Origin: Rhynchopus sp. YZ270_cl-10
Lineage: Eukaryota; Euglenozoa; Diplonemea; Diplonemida; Diplonemidae
NCBI GenBank assembly: GCA_964035575.1
Contig: OZ037895.1
Coordinates: forward strand, 62,001 to 126,000
Reading direction: 5' to 3'
DNA length: 64,000 bases
How positions within the stretch are numbered: position 1 is the first letter of the stretch; every line of letters starts with the position of its first letter. Both the position numbers and the translations under genes were made by a program. Below the pieces are notes generated by a model. It did no database searches. It was given only the letters and a program-made list of their open reading frames with translations, and was not told where the DNA came from. Of this stretch, positions 40,119 through 49,266 are shown piece after piece.

Positions 40119-40708
40119 AACAAAAAAGGGGGGGACAAAAAAAAAAGGTACTTTTGTGTTCCTGAGGAGAAAAAAATGAAGAGAAAAAAAAAACACATAC
40201 ACAACACTGGCTGTGGCCGAAGAGTGAATCCCCTCTGCGGTACACAAACCGTATCTAACAAAAACCGAGCTGCGTTTCTGTGTTTCGATAACTCTGTAAA
40301 AAATGAGGACAACATGTCAAGGACATGGACAGTTATTTGCATGGAAAAAGCAAAGAAAGCAAAAGAACATTTAACGATGAATCGTGCTCTCTTGTGTTAC
40401 ACCGTAATCAACAAAAATGAAGAAAATCGATACACTTTTTCTTGTTTCTTTCAGCCGAATCAAAAAAAAAAGCCAGAAAGATGGAGTTTGTCGACAAAAA
40501 AGCTGAACAAATCATTTTGCCACTCACCACTAATCTACTCCTCTACCATTTTTTTCCCTCTCTCCCCCTTCTCCATTCTCTAGCCCCTCAGAGAAAAAAA
40601 CATCTTTTTTTGCAACCCATTTCCAACGGCTGCAAAAAAGACAATCCTTTCAAAAAGAAACATAAAAAATGGGAACTCTCCACCAAAAAAATTGAGATAA
40701 AAAACAAT

Positions 40709-41704
40709 TTAGTCATCTCCACCACTGCAGGTGCACTTGAAGGGACAGAAGCAGCCCTGGCAGAAGCAGTAGCAGCAGATGCAGGTCACGCTCTCGCCGT
40801 CACACTCGATCATCCCGCCCTCCTCGAAGAAGAGGTAGTCCACCAGCAGCAGGGAGGACAGCAGCACCATCTTGTCGTCCGGCGAGATCTCCTTCTGGAG
40901 CGTCAGCGAGAAGATGTCTGCGTCGTTCGTCGCCTCCTTCAGGAAGCCCATCGCACCCGACGGCTTCTCCTTCACAATCATCGCCATGTTTCCCTCCTGC
41001 GCATCGGTCACCTTGAACTCCTGGTCACAACACAACTCCGTGCATCCACCGAAGCAACACGTTGGGCCCTGAATCTTCGCAAACGACCCCTCTTCCGTTG
41101 CACCCCCCTCCGGGAAGTTGCTTCCTGTGTAGGAGTACATGGTAGGCTTGCATTGTCCTCCGCAGATGGGCTGCTTGGTCATTCCCATTGGGGTGCCTGA
41201 TTTGTTGGGGCCTCTGTAGAGGGTGGCTTCGTCGAGGCAGCATTCGAGCCATGCCCAGCAGCAGCCGTATTTGAAGGGGCGGTCGATGAGGGCGACCTGC
41301 TGGTTGTTTGAAGCGTCGAAGATGTTGAGGGTGAGCGCGTGGGCGGGGTTGCAGCAGCAACGCATGCAGGTCTCGCTCTCCTCCTTGACCACGAAGAGGT
41401 GGGAGCCGCTGTTGGAGTCGTAGACATCGTATTTATTGCGCTGCTCGCAGCAGCCGCACCCCACAGCGTTCGTCGCCGCCTCCAACAACGAAAACTTCTG
41501 TTTAATCGTAAACTTCGTCACCGGGGCCAACGCTGCAATCGCATCCCCACCGCCTCCCCCCATCATCTGCTGCGGCGGCGGGGCGTACTGCCCCCCCTGT
41601 GGAGGGTACGCTCCCATCTGCTGCGGCGGCGGTCCTCCTTCCTGGGGTGGGTATCCATACCCCTGCTGAGGGGGTGGGTACTGCTGCTGCTGCTGCTGGT
41701 CCAT
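40709..41704 (-). CDS. Phospholipid scramblase family protein
   Basis: 331 residues, single exon, stop TAA. Residues 1-55 are Pro/Gln/Gly-rich (DQQQQQQYPPPQQGYGYPPQ), the N-terminal proline-rich region usual in animal scramblases. From about residue 62 the scramblase barrel is recognisable: TKFTIKQKFSLLEAATN, NKYDVYDSNSGSHLFVVKEE, a Cys cluster (CMRCCCNPAH) and IDRPFKYGCCWAWLE, with later strands ending in the hydrophobic C-terminal helix region. Cys clusters (CCFGGCTELCC; TCICCYCFCQGCFCPFKCTC) are more extensive than usual and could be palmitoylated. The family is linked to calcium-dependent lipid redistribution at membranes. Confidence 0.88.
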   Translation of the reverse strand: MDQQQQQQYPPPQQGYGYPPQEGGPPPQQMGAYPPQGGQYAPPPQQMMGGGGGDAIAALAPVTKFTIKQKFSLLEAATNAVGCGCCEQRNKYDVYDSNSGSHLFVVKEESETCMRCCCNPAHALTLNIFDASNNQQVALIDRPFKYGCCWAWLECCLDEATLYRGPNKSGTPMGMTKQPICGGQCKPTMYSYTGSNFPEGGATEEGSFAKIQGPTCCFGGCTELCCDQEFKVTDAQEGNMAMIVKEKPSGAMGFLKEATNDADIFSLTLQKEISPDDKMVLLSSLLLVDYLFFEEGGMIECDGESVTCICCYCFCQGCFCPFKCTCSGGDD

Positions 41705-42420
41705 TTTGGAAGGGGGGAGAGAGAGAGAGAGAAAGGGTTCTGTGGGTAATATGGGGGGGGTGAAAAAATCGAAAGTTAATGGTATTTTTCAGGAAAATAT
41801 GTAGTAATAGAGTTGCTGATGGGGGATCTGAGAAAATACTCTTACCCCCTTTTGCTGCAGTCAGAGTTCAGTGAAAGAAGGGTGTGTGCCCTCTTGGCAG
41901 AAAATCTGTGTTAGGGGGGGACCTAATTGAGCCAAAAGAATGTCCCTTTTTTTGATTTCGTATGTGAACTAATGTGTTTTTTGGGCGAAGGTGTGCTGCC
42001 TATAGACTGCACTAAGAAAAACTAGAATACGTATGGGGCGCATGGGGAAGGGGGAAGGGAGATGGAGCTCCGAAAGGTAACCCTCTCTGTGAGGGTCCGG
42101 CTGACAGCCGGCACCTCTTTGAGCGAATGTTGTTTGGGACAACAAAAATGGATCGTTAGTATTCCCGCCTAGAGCGGAGAGGCAAATACGGTAGTTTTTC
42201 TACCAATTATTAAAAAGAGAATTTGTTGAAATTTTCTGGGTACACAGGTACACAGGTAAAATCTGTGAAATTGTGTTCCCTCAAACCCAGAAAACTTCAA
42301 CAAAGCCCTGTTTTCACCTCCCGAAACGTCGCTTTCTCTTGATTCGTGATGTCTGAGTGTGCACTCAGAAAACACTCATCAAGAAAACGACTTTTCTGGT
42401 CGGTAAAAAAAAATTAGCTA

Positions 42421-42462
42421 TTGAAAGTGCAAAATGCCTCAATCACGACTCAGGCCATTATT
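42421..42462 (+). repeat. Hairpin module B copy, diverged
   Basis: TTGAAAGTGCAAAATGCCTC then AATCACGACTCAGGCC. Only the left arm is conserved. Confidence 0.4.
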
Positions 42463-42651
42463 TCTCCGGGAGAATTGTAAAGAAGCAACTTCAAGCCGCT
42501 CCAAAACCTCCAAAATTGTACCTTTTTTGTGTCCCAGGATTGTGCTATATTTTTTAAAAAACGGTTGTCACAAGGACAAAAACAAATCAGGGCACCAAAC
42601 TAATGCACCTCATCTGGTCCTTGACCAATGAAAAAGGAGAGAAAAGTTTAT

Positions 42652-42689
42652 AAAGATGAACGCAAGGCTCTCTCTTGCTTAGTCACCTT
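42652..42689 (+). repeat. Hairpin module A copy
   Basis: AAAGATGAACGCAAGGCTCT then CTCTTGCTTAGTCACCTT; AAGATGA pairs with TCACCTT. Confidence 0.6.
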
Positions 42690-42863
42690 CGAAGTAAACA
42701 GCAATATTCTAAGGCCAGCAACAGACAAACAACCCCTCCCCCCCCGTAGGTTCCCCCCCCACCCGACCCTCGCCCATATAGCAACAATATCGAATGTCTG
42801 TTATATTTTTTTCAAAAAAATAATAAAAAGGGGGAAAATATCTAGGCTAGAATTCTCAGTATC

Positions 42864-44200
42864 TCACGATCGGCTCCGACGGGAACAAACTCCCGGGGTT
42901 TTCTTCTTCGCTCTGTAAATTAGTAGAGTGATGAAAGGTGTGTGGTGTTTCGGTCAACATACGTTTGCAGTCACATTGGAATCAACCCCATTCAGGTGGT
43001 TTCTGTCAGGTGTGCGGTGTGGTGAAATTTCGCGTCATCCATAGAGACATACCTTATGCACGGTGTGCCCAGCAGCGTTGCCGGTGTGAGGGGGTGGCCT
43101 GCATGCGCATAAACAGAAGGGGATAGGCGGGCGGGCCCTGCCAGCTGTTCAAGGAGCGAGTCGTTCACAAGCGCGTCCCAGCCTTGGACTCGCATGGCGG
43201 TGCTTTCTGCCTCGCCTGACCAGGTGGAGGGGTCGAGGAAGTTGAACCCTGCAGGGAGGAGGCCTTGGCGTGGGATGAAGTCGCCTGACTGCAGACCACG
43301 TTTGGGTACTGCAGAGGACACCTGGGAGGGGCGGTTGCGCTGGCGTTGTCGGTAGTTCAGACCGTTGTGCATGTTCATTTTCTTGGCAGAGACGCGGCGC
43401 AGGAATTTCTGCCTCTCGCGCGCAACACCCCCACCACAGACAGCGACGCACAACACCGCCACGACCCCTGCCGTGCTCACAGCGACCACATCCTTCTCCG
43501 CCTCCTCGAAGCTCTCGCTCGGCTTCGCTTCGATGGGGGTCTGCGCTGTGGGCGGGCGGCGGTGCGCTGCTGGGGTGGGTATTGCGAACAGCGTTTTGCT
43601 CGCAGACGCCTTTGTGTGTGCGTGGAGCGGCTTGGCCGCACCTACGGGGTTCTTGGCGAGGCGGTTTTTGTTGTAGGAGCTGAGGTAGTTTGTTGAGGAG
43701 GAACGTCCCGAGATGCAGGAGGAGCCCACGGTGGAGCCGCTGGTCTCAGAGAGGTTGTCGAACTCACCTGGTGGCGCGCCGATGCTGCATTTGCCTCGTA
43801 GGATGCGTTCTGCACCGAGACGTGCCTTGTCGCGTACAGCCTTCGCATCGTAGCCCTCGACCACGTGTTCCGCCCCAGTTGTTTGTGTGTAGTGTCCGCG
43901 AACCCATGTCGCAAGGGTAAAAAGGTCGTGTTTCTTCTTGTCCAAGACCTGGTTTAAATCAAAGTGGTGGTCGATCTTATTCTCCCGCAGAATCTGCTGA
44001 AGCAGCTTAAAGTTCTGCTGCCAGTTGTGCAGGCCGTCGGCGTATTTGAGGCGTGTCAGCTTGACCTTTTGCGGGTAGAGGATGTGGAAGAGCTGCACCA
44101 AGGAGATGCCGCTTCTGAGCCCGCCCAGGTCGGTGTGGTCCTCGTCGAGTGTGGTGTTGACCCAGTCCACCAGGTCTGCAATCTTCTTAGCTCGCAACAT
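42864..44200 (-). CDS. Calponin-homology (EB1-like) protein with a hydrophobic segment, two exons
   Basis: Exons 43053-44200 and 42864-42912 join in frame to 398 residues; the 140-nt intron has GTATGT and a CTACTAATTTACAG acceptor. Residues 1-107 form a CH domain like those of EB1 and CLAMP proteins (IADLVDWVNTTLDEDHTDLG, GISLVQLFHILYPQKVKL, FDLNQVLDKKKHDLFTLATW), implying microtubule or actin binding. A Ser/Thr/Pro-rich linker follows, then a hydrophobic stretch near residues 245-267 (VVAVSTAGVVAVLCVAVCGG) that could span a membrane, and a basic tail. The spliced C-terminus ends RAKKKTPGVCSRRSRS. Unspliced, the frame would run on to 42992 with an unrelated tail. The start is the first ATG, 39 nt after an AACACTCAG acceptor. 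Confidence 0.82.
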
Positions 44201-44239
44201 GTTGCGCTTGGTGCTCTCGCATTTCGTTGATGCAGGCAC

Positions 44240-44241
44240 CT
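44240..44241 (-). promoter_or_regulatory. Probable trans-splice acceptor of the CH gene
   Basis: CACATTTAACACTCAG lies 39 nt upstream of the ATG. The frame is open between acceptor and ATG, so a cis acceptor is not excluded. Confidence 0.35.
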
Positions 44242-44610
44242 GAGTGTTAAATGTGATAAGGGGGAAGGGGTGAGAGGGTCGGTGAGGATTCAACAAAAAA
44301 ACGTATTGGAGTACGATATACACGTCTTCTTTCTTTCTACTACTGACGATAATACAAAAAAAATAACACAGGGTGAGTTGTAAAGGAAAGAAGCAATAAG
44401 GTAAAAATGTGGAGTTGTGATGAGCAAAAGAAACAAAAAAATAGACAGGGCTCAGTAAAAAGTGTCAGTTGTCGTTCCCCTCACCCTTCTTGAAGTTGTT
44501 TGATGCGTTGACGCTTCCACACAACAAAAAAGACAGGGCTCGGTACAGAAAAAAAAAATGCCATTTTTTTTCCGAAATTCTCACAATTTTGGCACATAAA
44601 AAAAGTTCGT

Positions 44611-44641
44611 AAGATGATGCTAATCATTGCTGAGTCACCTT
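44611..44641 (+). repeat. Hairpin module A copy
   Basis: AAGATGATGCTAATCATTGC then TGAGTCACCTT; the outer AAGATGA/TCACCTT pair is kept, the inner stem weak. Confidence 0.5.
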
Positions 44642-44830
44642 GCTCCCTTTATTGCGTAGCGGCAAACCTTAACTCGGTAAAGGTTTTGCCTCCTCTCCCT
44701 TAACACTTTTTTAAAGGATGCGTACATTTGTCGGGAGAGGGTGGAAAAGAGAGAAAAAAAAGGTCTATGTTTTATTTTGCCCATCCCCCCCAAGTCGAGC
44801 ATCGAAAAGAAAGAGAAACAAAACAAAATG

Positions 44831-44870
44831 AAGTTAGATGAGCCGAACGCGCCTCACTGTGAGAGTCATC
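44831..44870 (+). repeat. Hairpin module A relative
   Basis: AAGTTAGATGAGCCGAACGC then GCCTCACTGTGAGAGTCATC. Confidence 0.35.
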
Positions 44871-44939
44871 GTTATAGTTAATATCATTGCAGCACACTCA
44901 CTGGATGATGTAATCACACCGAGCCGTCCTTTAAAACTT

Positions 44940-47900
44940 TCAGAAACGTGTGTACGGGGAGCTTCCGACTGTCAGCGACCCTGAAGAACTTGTGCTCAGG
45001 TACAGCGGCACGCGGGCTGCAGGGAACTGCCGTGTAGGCTCTCTATGCTCCCGCTGCAGCGTGCCGTCTCCTCTGTACTGTTGACTCTGCCCAGCCACGC
45101 CAGCAGGGCTGTAGCTTTGCTGTCTGCCACTCCCCAGCCTAGCAAACGAGGTTGCCCGCAGATTACCACTGGGAGGCGTCAGCACAGAACGGTGCGGGCG
45201 TGAGGAGGACATCTGTCTGTGGCTTGGCGAAGGGGTGGCTGCGGCAGCCCCACCACCCACACTCTCGTACGGCGACCTCGCGTCCACAGAGTGGAAGTCA
45301 AGCGACACATCACGGTGTTGTGCCGTGTGGTGCCGCTGCTGCTGCTCTTCTTGCTGTGCACGCAGCCTGCGGATCTCGTGGTCCCTCTCCTCGAGGAGCG
45401 CTTGGGTGGAGGACTGTCCTCGTCTTCGTTCTTTGAGTCGCAATGCAAGACGCAGGCACATATCCTTTTCTTGTGCAGACACCTCTTGCGGCGGTGGTGT
45501 TACGAGGAAGGCCAGCCTGTCGGCATGCCTCGGAGACGACCCTGCAGACGCTGCTGCAAGGTGCTGCCTGAGGAGGTGCTCCTCGCCTGCGTACTTTGCT
45601 GCGATCTCGGCGGCCTTACACACCCGCCCTGGCGACTCCTCTGCATAGTACCTCACAAGGTGCGCCCACAGCCACGCCACACGCGGCACCTTCAGGATCT
45701 TCTCCATCTCATCCGGCGGTCGCAGCGGCGTGACCCGATGCTGCGGCACGTCACGCACAACGTTGCCTTCGTTCGAGACAAACGAACACAACGCACCGCT
45801 GCTCAACACCCACCCCTTCGTGAAGTTCACCACTGCCGGATACCCTGGGGTCGCGCTAGTATAGTCATTAGGAGGCAGCTCCGGTGGTGTGGTGGTGGAG
45901 GCTGCAGGGGAAGGCTGGGGTGGTGGTGGTGCGGGGGTGTCCTGGTGGAAGTCTGTGATGCTTGTTGCTAGGACTTCGACGAGGCCACCATCGTCGCCAG
46001 ATGGGAGGGCAAGGGGTGTGTCTTCAGGCTTCTCAGAGATAATAGTGAATCTGCAGAGCAGACCAGAGTCCTTCAAGGGCACGCCCTTCGCACTGTGCAG
46101 ACGGAGACTGCGCATCCCCGGCTTGATGCACGCCATAGGCAACACCGCTTCTGCAAGAAGAAAGTCAAAGCTTTCTTTAAACGGATCCGTATCCATGACC
46201 TGCAGCACCAGGCACGACAGCCCTGCAGATCGGGTGGTGAAGGTACAGCTTGCTTGGGTGCTGTTTATCCAGGTGGGGTTGAAGCCGTTTTGTTTGACAG
46301 CCTCGGTGCAGAGTCGTTTGGATACTGCCATGTCGCCTTTGGGTCCGTGCAGCTCGACGGTGACGTAGGGGTCTCCTGTTTTGTGGCGTGCGAAGCCGTG
46401 TGGGAGGCGCCATGCACGGAGGACGTCGACGCGGATGGTTAGGCTGTCGTTTGAGGGCAGGCTGCGGAGGCAGGCAGGCTTGAGGATGTACCCCGAGTTG
46501 TCGTTGTAGGTGCTGAAGCGGTGCAGGTAGGCCCGCAGCTTCGCGTCGACCTTTTGGTAGTTCATGGCAATGAGCTGCACCCCTGCGCTGAAGGCCTCCT
46601 GGGCGTCGTAGTTCTCAGAGTCAAACCGTGTGCCACGTGGATACACCCTGTACAGACGTGCCATCGTGTCGTGCGGGGTGATCGCATCCATCCTGCTCTC
46701 GGAAACGGAGACGACCCGGTTCGCTTCGTCGGAAGGCCAGTCGTCACCCCCTGGGAGTGTGATGAGGTCGTTCAGCTCGGGGATCCCGGATCTGCATTTG
46801 ATGAGGATTTTGTGTCGGAGGGAGCCAAGACGCATGTCACGTACGTTGTCGCTGCGGGAGAGGAGGCGGGTGCCAAATGCTTGTTTGATTTGCTTTGCAA
46901 GCTCGGACTGCATGAGGGGGCTGGTGTGGTCCTCTACACTGACGAGGAGGGGTAGGTCTGTCTGTTCAAAGGCAGCGTCGTTGACTGCGGTGAGCACAGC
47001 GCTGAGCGGCACCTTGCTTGTCGCAGTGTAGCCGTGCGTCACCACAACACCGTTTCCGTCGCTCGCATCCCACACATCCACCTCCACACAGCGGCACCCC
47101 TGCAGGATCACATCCTTATACTGCTCTGCAGAGCTGTTCCCCCAGAGCTGATGCCCCTTTAGATAGGTGTTGTGCGAGGTGGCGAAGAAGTAGTCCTTGA
47201 TGTCGTGCGTCATGTCTTGGTGGATCTGCTTCAATGCGCCGTTCGTGTTGGTGCCTTTCATGAAGCGGATGAACTCTGCGAAGGATATGGGCTGTGTTAA
47301 GGTGTTCGGCTCGTTTGTGATGGTCTGGAGGGCAGAGGGGGAGAGCTTGCCGTGGGTTTCTTTGGAAGAGAACTCCGCGCGCAGCTCAGGCACATCGATG
47401 AGGTCCGTCCAGAGCTTGCGGAACTCACCAAAGGTGAGGCCTTTGCCTTCGGCACGACGGAGGGATAGCGCTTCTCGTACATCGGGGGGGCACATCCGGA
47501 CCTCAACGTTGAGTTCACCCAGTTCTCTCGCGTCGACCACAGTGTCGCCGTTGATGTTGGCTTTGCTCCATGCGAGGATCATGTGGAGGTCGTCGTCTTC
47601 GTCGTTCTCTTCCCCTAACACATCCTCGTAGGTGACGCGCTTTGCCAACTCCCCTGCGATAGGGGACACATCAGTAGCAGCCTGGACTAAGGTGCGCAGT
47701 AGAAACTTTGGCTTCACGGAGCTCACCTTCGCGCTGTTCAGGCCTATAGCGACGTAGAGCACCTTCTGTGAATATGCCTTCTGCCAGTCCTCCCTGCGCG
47801 ATCTGCGTTCCAGGCTGGCTGCGAGAGGCATGGTGGGCCATTCACTAACCTCTTCGGGGAGACGGAACGCAACCAAACGTTCTCCGTTAACGTAGAAGAC

Positions 47901-48542
47901 GAGCTGATCTCGCATTGGCGCGCACAACAGAACAGCGGTGCTGCCAAAGGAGGCACTCAGAAGCGCCTTTTTGAACTTCCCAGAGCGTTCCCGCTTATCA
48001 GCGATGGGTCCTAACGGTGCGTAGCCCTGCCGAAACGCGACGTGAACCGACCCTGTCACCGCATTCTCTTCGGGTGGTGGTACAAACTGCATTGACACAG
48101 TCTCCCCAGACGCAAGAAGCTGTCGGACATCTTCGTATGAATGCAGGGCCAGCCAGGAGTCTCCTTGTTGTATTGACACTGCGACCCATGAGGTGACGTG
48201 GCGGAGTGATGGGTCTGAAGATGATACCAAGCGTAAGGACTGTGGTGGTGCTTCCCAGACGCATTCAGAGGCTTTGGAGACCTTCAGGAGCTGCGCGCCG
48301 AGGACAACGAGGGATTCGCCGGAAAGCGTCTGCCAGGAGCCAAGAAGCGAGGGGACGGCCTCCTCGGCAGTGGCGTGGTGGTTCGTGGCCTGCGGTGTCT
48401 CTGCGTCCGCGGGGCTAGGGTTGTACTCCTCCAGCATGCTCCCCATGATGAGCTTCGCTTGCGTCGCGATTTCCTTCTCACCCCACCCCTTCCCTCTCCG
48501 GTGCGGCAGGTGGAACGGCAGGTGCGGCATACATCCGACCAT
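44940..48542 (-). CDS. Phosphoinositide-specific phospholipase C
   Basis: 1200 residues, one exon. After a 50-residue leader there is a region of PH-like length (about 60-300), then EF-hand-like helices (about 315-440; ILAWSKANINGDTVVDAREL has a loop with D/N ligands). The catalytic X box (about 450-590) has the first active-site His in FFATSHNTYLKGHQLWG, VEVDVWD with the calcium ligands, and the second His in VVVTHGYTATSKVPL. The Y box (about 620-690) shows RVYPRGTRFDSENYDAQEAF and GVQLIAMNYQ. A C2 domain (about 700-840, RVDVLRAWRLPHGF, TGDPYVTVELHGPKG) follows. It should hydrolyse PIP2 to IP3 and diacylglycerol. The C-terminal 330 residues are an extra extension, partly coiled coil (ALLEERDHEIRRLRAQQEEQ). 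Later Met residues (near 48450) are alternative starts. Confidence 0.93.
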   Translation of the reverse strand: MVGCMPHLPFHLPHRRGKGWGEKEIATQAKLIMGSMLEEYNPSPADAETPQATNHHATAEEAVPSLLGSWQTLSGESLVVLGAQLLKVSKASECVWEAPPQSLRLVSSSDPSLRHVTSWVAVSIQQGDSWLALHSYEDVRQLLASGETVSMQFVPPPEENAVTGSVHVAFRQGYAPLGPIADKRERSGKFKKALLSASFGSTAVLLCAPMRDQLVFYVNGERLVAFRLPEEVSEWPTMPLAASLERRSRREDWQKAYSQKVLYVAIGLNSAKVSSVKPKFLLRTLVQAATDVSPIAGELAKRVTYEDVLGEENDEDDDLHMILAWSKANINGDTVVDARELGELNVEVRMCPPDVREALSLRRAEGKGLTFGEFRKLWTDLIDVPELRAEFSSKETHGKLSPSALQTITNEPNTLTQPISFAEFIRFMKGTNTNGALKQIHQDMTHDIKDYFFATSHNTYLKGHQLWGNSSAEQYKDVILQGCRCVEVDVWDASDGNGVVVTHGYTATSKVPLSAVLTAVNDAAFEQTDLPLLVSVEDHTSPLMQSELAKQIKQAFGTRLLSRSDNVRDMRLGSLRHKILIKCRSGIPELNDLITLPGGDDWPSDEANRVVSVSESRMDAITPHDTMARLYRVYPRGTRFDSENYDAQEAFSAGVQLIAMNYQKVDAKLRAYLHRFSTYNDNSGYILKPACLRSLPSNDSLTIRVDVLRAWRLPHGFARHKTGDPYVTVELHGPKGDMAVSKRLCTEAVKQNGFNPTWINSTQASCTFTTRSAGLSCLVLQVMDTDPFKESFDFLLAEAVLPMACIKPGMRSLRLHSAKGVPLKDSGLLCRFTIISEKPEDTPLALPSGDDGGLVEVLATSITDFHQDTPAPPPPQPSPAASTTTPPELPPNDYTSATPGYPAVVNFTKGWVLSSGALCSFVSNEGNVVRDVPQHRVTPLRPPDEMEKILKVPRVAWLWAHLVRYYAEESPGRVCKAAEIAAKYAGEEHLLRQHLAAASAGSSPRHADRLAFLVTPPPQEVSAQEKDMCLRLALRLKERRRGQSSTQALLEERDHEIRRLRAQQEEQQQRHHTAQHRDVSLDFHSVDARSPYESVGGGAAAATPSPSHRQMSSSRPHRSVLTPPSGNLRATSFARLGSGRQQSYSPAGVAGQSQQYRGDGTLQREHREPTRQFPAARVPLYLSTSSSGSLTVGSSPYTRF

Positions 48543-48705
48543 CTTCCTTTCCCCCCCTCCAGTTTTTGTCCTATTTTTGGGTTGATTTAGATGAACCTTT
48601 GAGGCATTTCAATGAAGTGCATAGATGAGAAAAAAAATAAGACAAAAATTCTGTTGTCAACAAAAAAAAAAGGAGGGGAGAGGTTGGGGGGAGAAAAGTA
48701 TGTAA

Positions 48706-49266
48706 TTACTTTTCTTTCACCCTCGACTTTGCTGCTCGTTGCAGATGTGCTGCGACAGTGCTCCCTCCGACGGCGCTCCTCCCCGCACCTATACTCTGTG
48801 AGATCTGCGAGGACAGTCCTGGGGGTGTTGCGCGCAGGGTAGCATGGCGTGGTGCTGCGATATGCTCTGATGGCAGAAAGTCACGGTCGCGAAGCAGGGC
48901 GAGGGGGTTCCCTGTGGGTGAGGCGGGGCCAGCTGCACCACCACCACCACCCCCACCACCACACCCACCCTCTGCGCAGGCGTACACAGCACTGCGTATC
49001 TCCGCAAGCTCCTGGGGTGACAGCACCCCGCCGGTCACCTGAAGCACCTCTGCACGCCATGCGTCGCATTCCCGCTGCAGCTGGATGCGGTTCGCCACCA
49101 CCCCACGTCGCTGCCCATGCGAGGTGGACGCCCTGCTGGCACCACTACGCACACTGCAGGGGGTTGTCGACACACTGCGTACACTGCCTGCATCATCCAC
49201 GGAAATGGAGTCGGCAGCAGCAGCAGTGGTCGTGTGGCGGCTGAGCTTCCTGCTGAAGAGACTCAT
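48706..49266 (-). CDS. Small unknown protein
   Basis: 186 residues from ATG 49266 (MSLFSRKLSRHTTT). Residues 1-55 are Ser/Thr/Arg-rich, followed by a predicted helix (RIQLQRECDAWRAEVLQVTG, LSPQELAEIRSAVYACAEGG), a Gly run, and a Pro/Ser/Ala-rich tail ending AKSRVKEK. The GC-rich frame and strand match the neighbours. It has no recognisable domain and could be a cytoskeletal or scaffold protein. Confidence 0.65.
   Translation of the reverse strand: MSLFSRKLSRHTTTAAAADSISVDDAGSVRSVSTTPCSVRSGASRASTSHGQRRGVVANRIQLQRECDAWRAEVLQVTGGVLSPQELAEIRSAVYACAEGGCGGGGGGGGAAGPASPTGNPLALLRDRDFLPSEHIAAPRHATLRATPPGLSSQISQSIGAGRSAVGGSTVAAHLQRAAKSRVKEK

Larger units (their letters stand above)
35744..40708. other. 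5 kb spacer with a transposon and hairpin modules
   Basis: No host gene is visible between the p24 and scramblase genes. The left third is a DNA transposon; the remainder carries a tRNA-like head and modules A, B, E and F. Plus-strand frames near 38839-39521 are unrecognised. Confidence 0.65.
41705..42863. other. Intergenic spacer
   Basis: About 1.1 kb containing B and A modules (42421-42689). No gene is seen. Confidence 0.7.
44201..44939. other. Intergenic spacer
   Basis: Holds two A modules (44611 and 44831). Nothing else is recognised. Confidence 0.7.

Noticed and set aside
40442-41200. 252-codon plus-strand frame
   Set aside because: Mostly antisense to the scramblase gene, with AT-rich spacer at its start.
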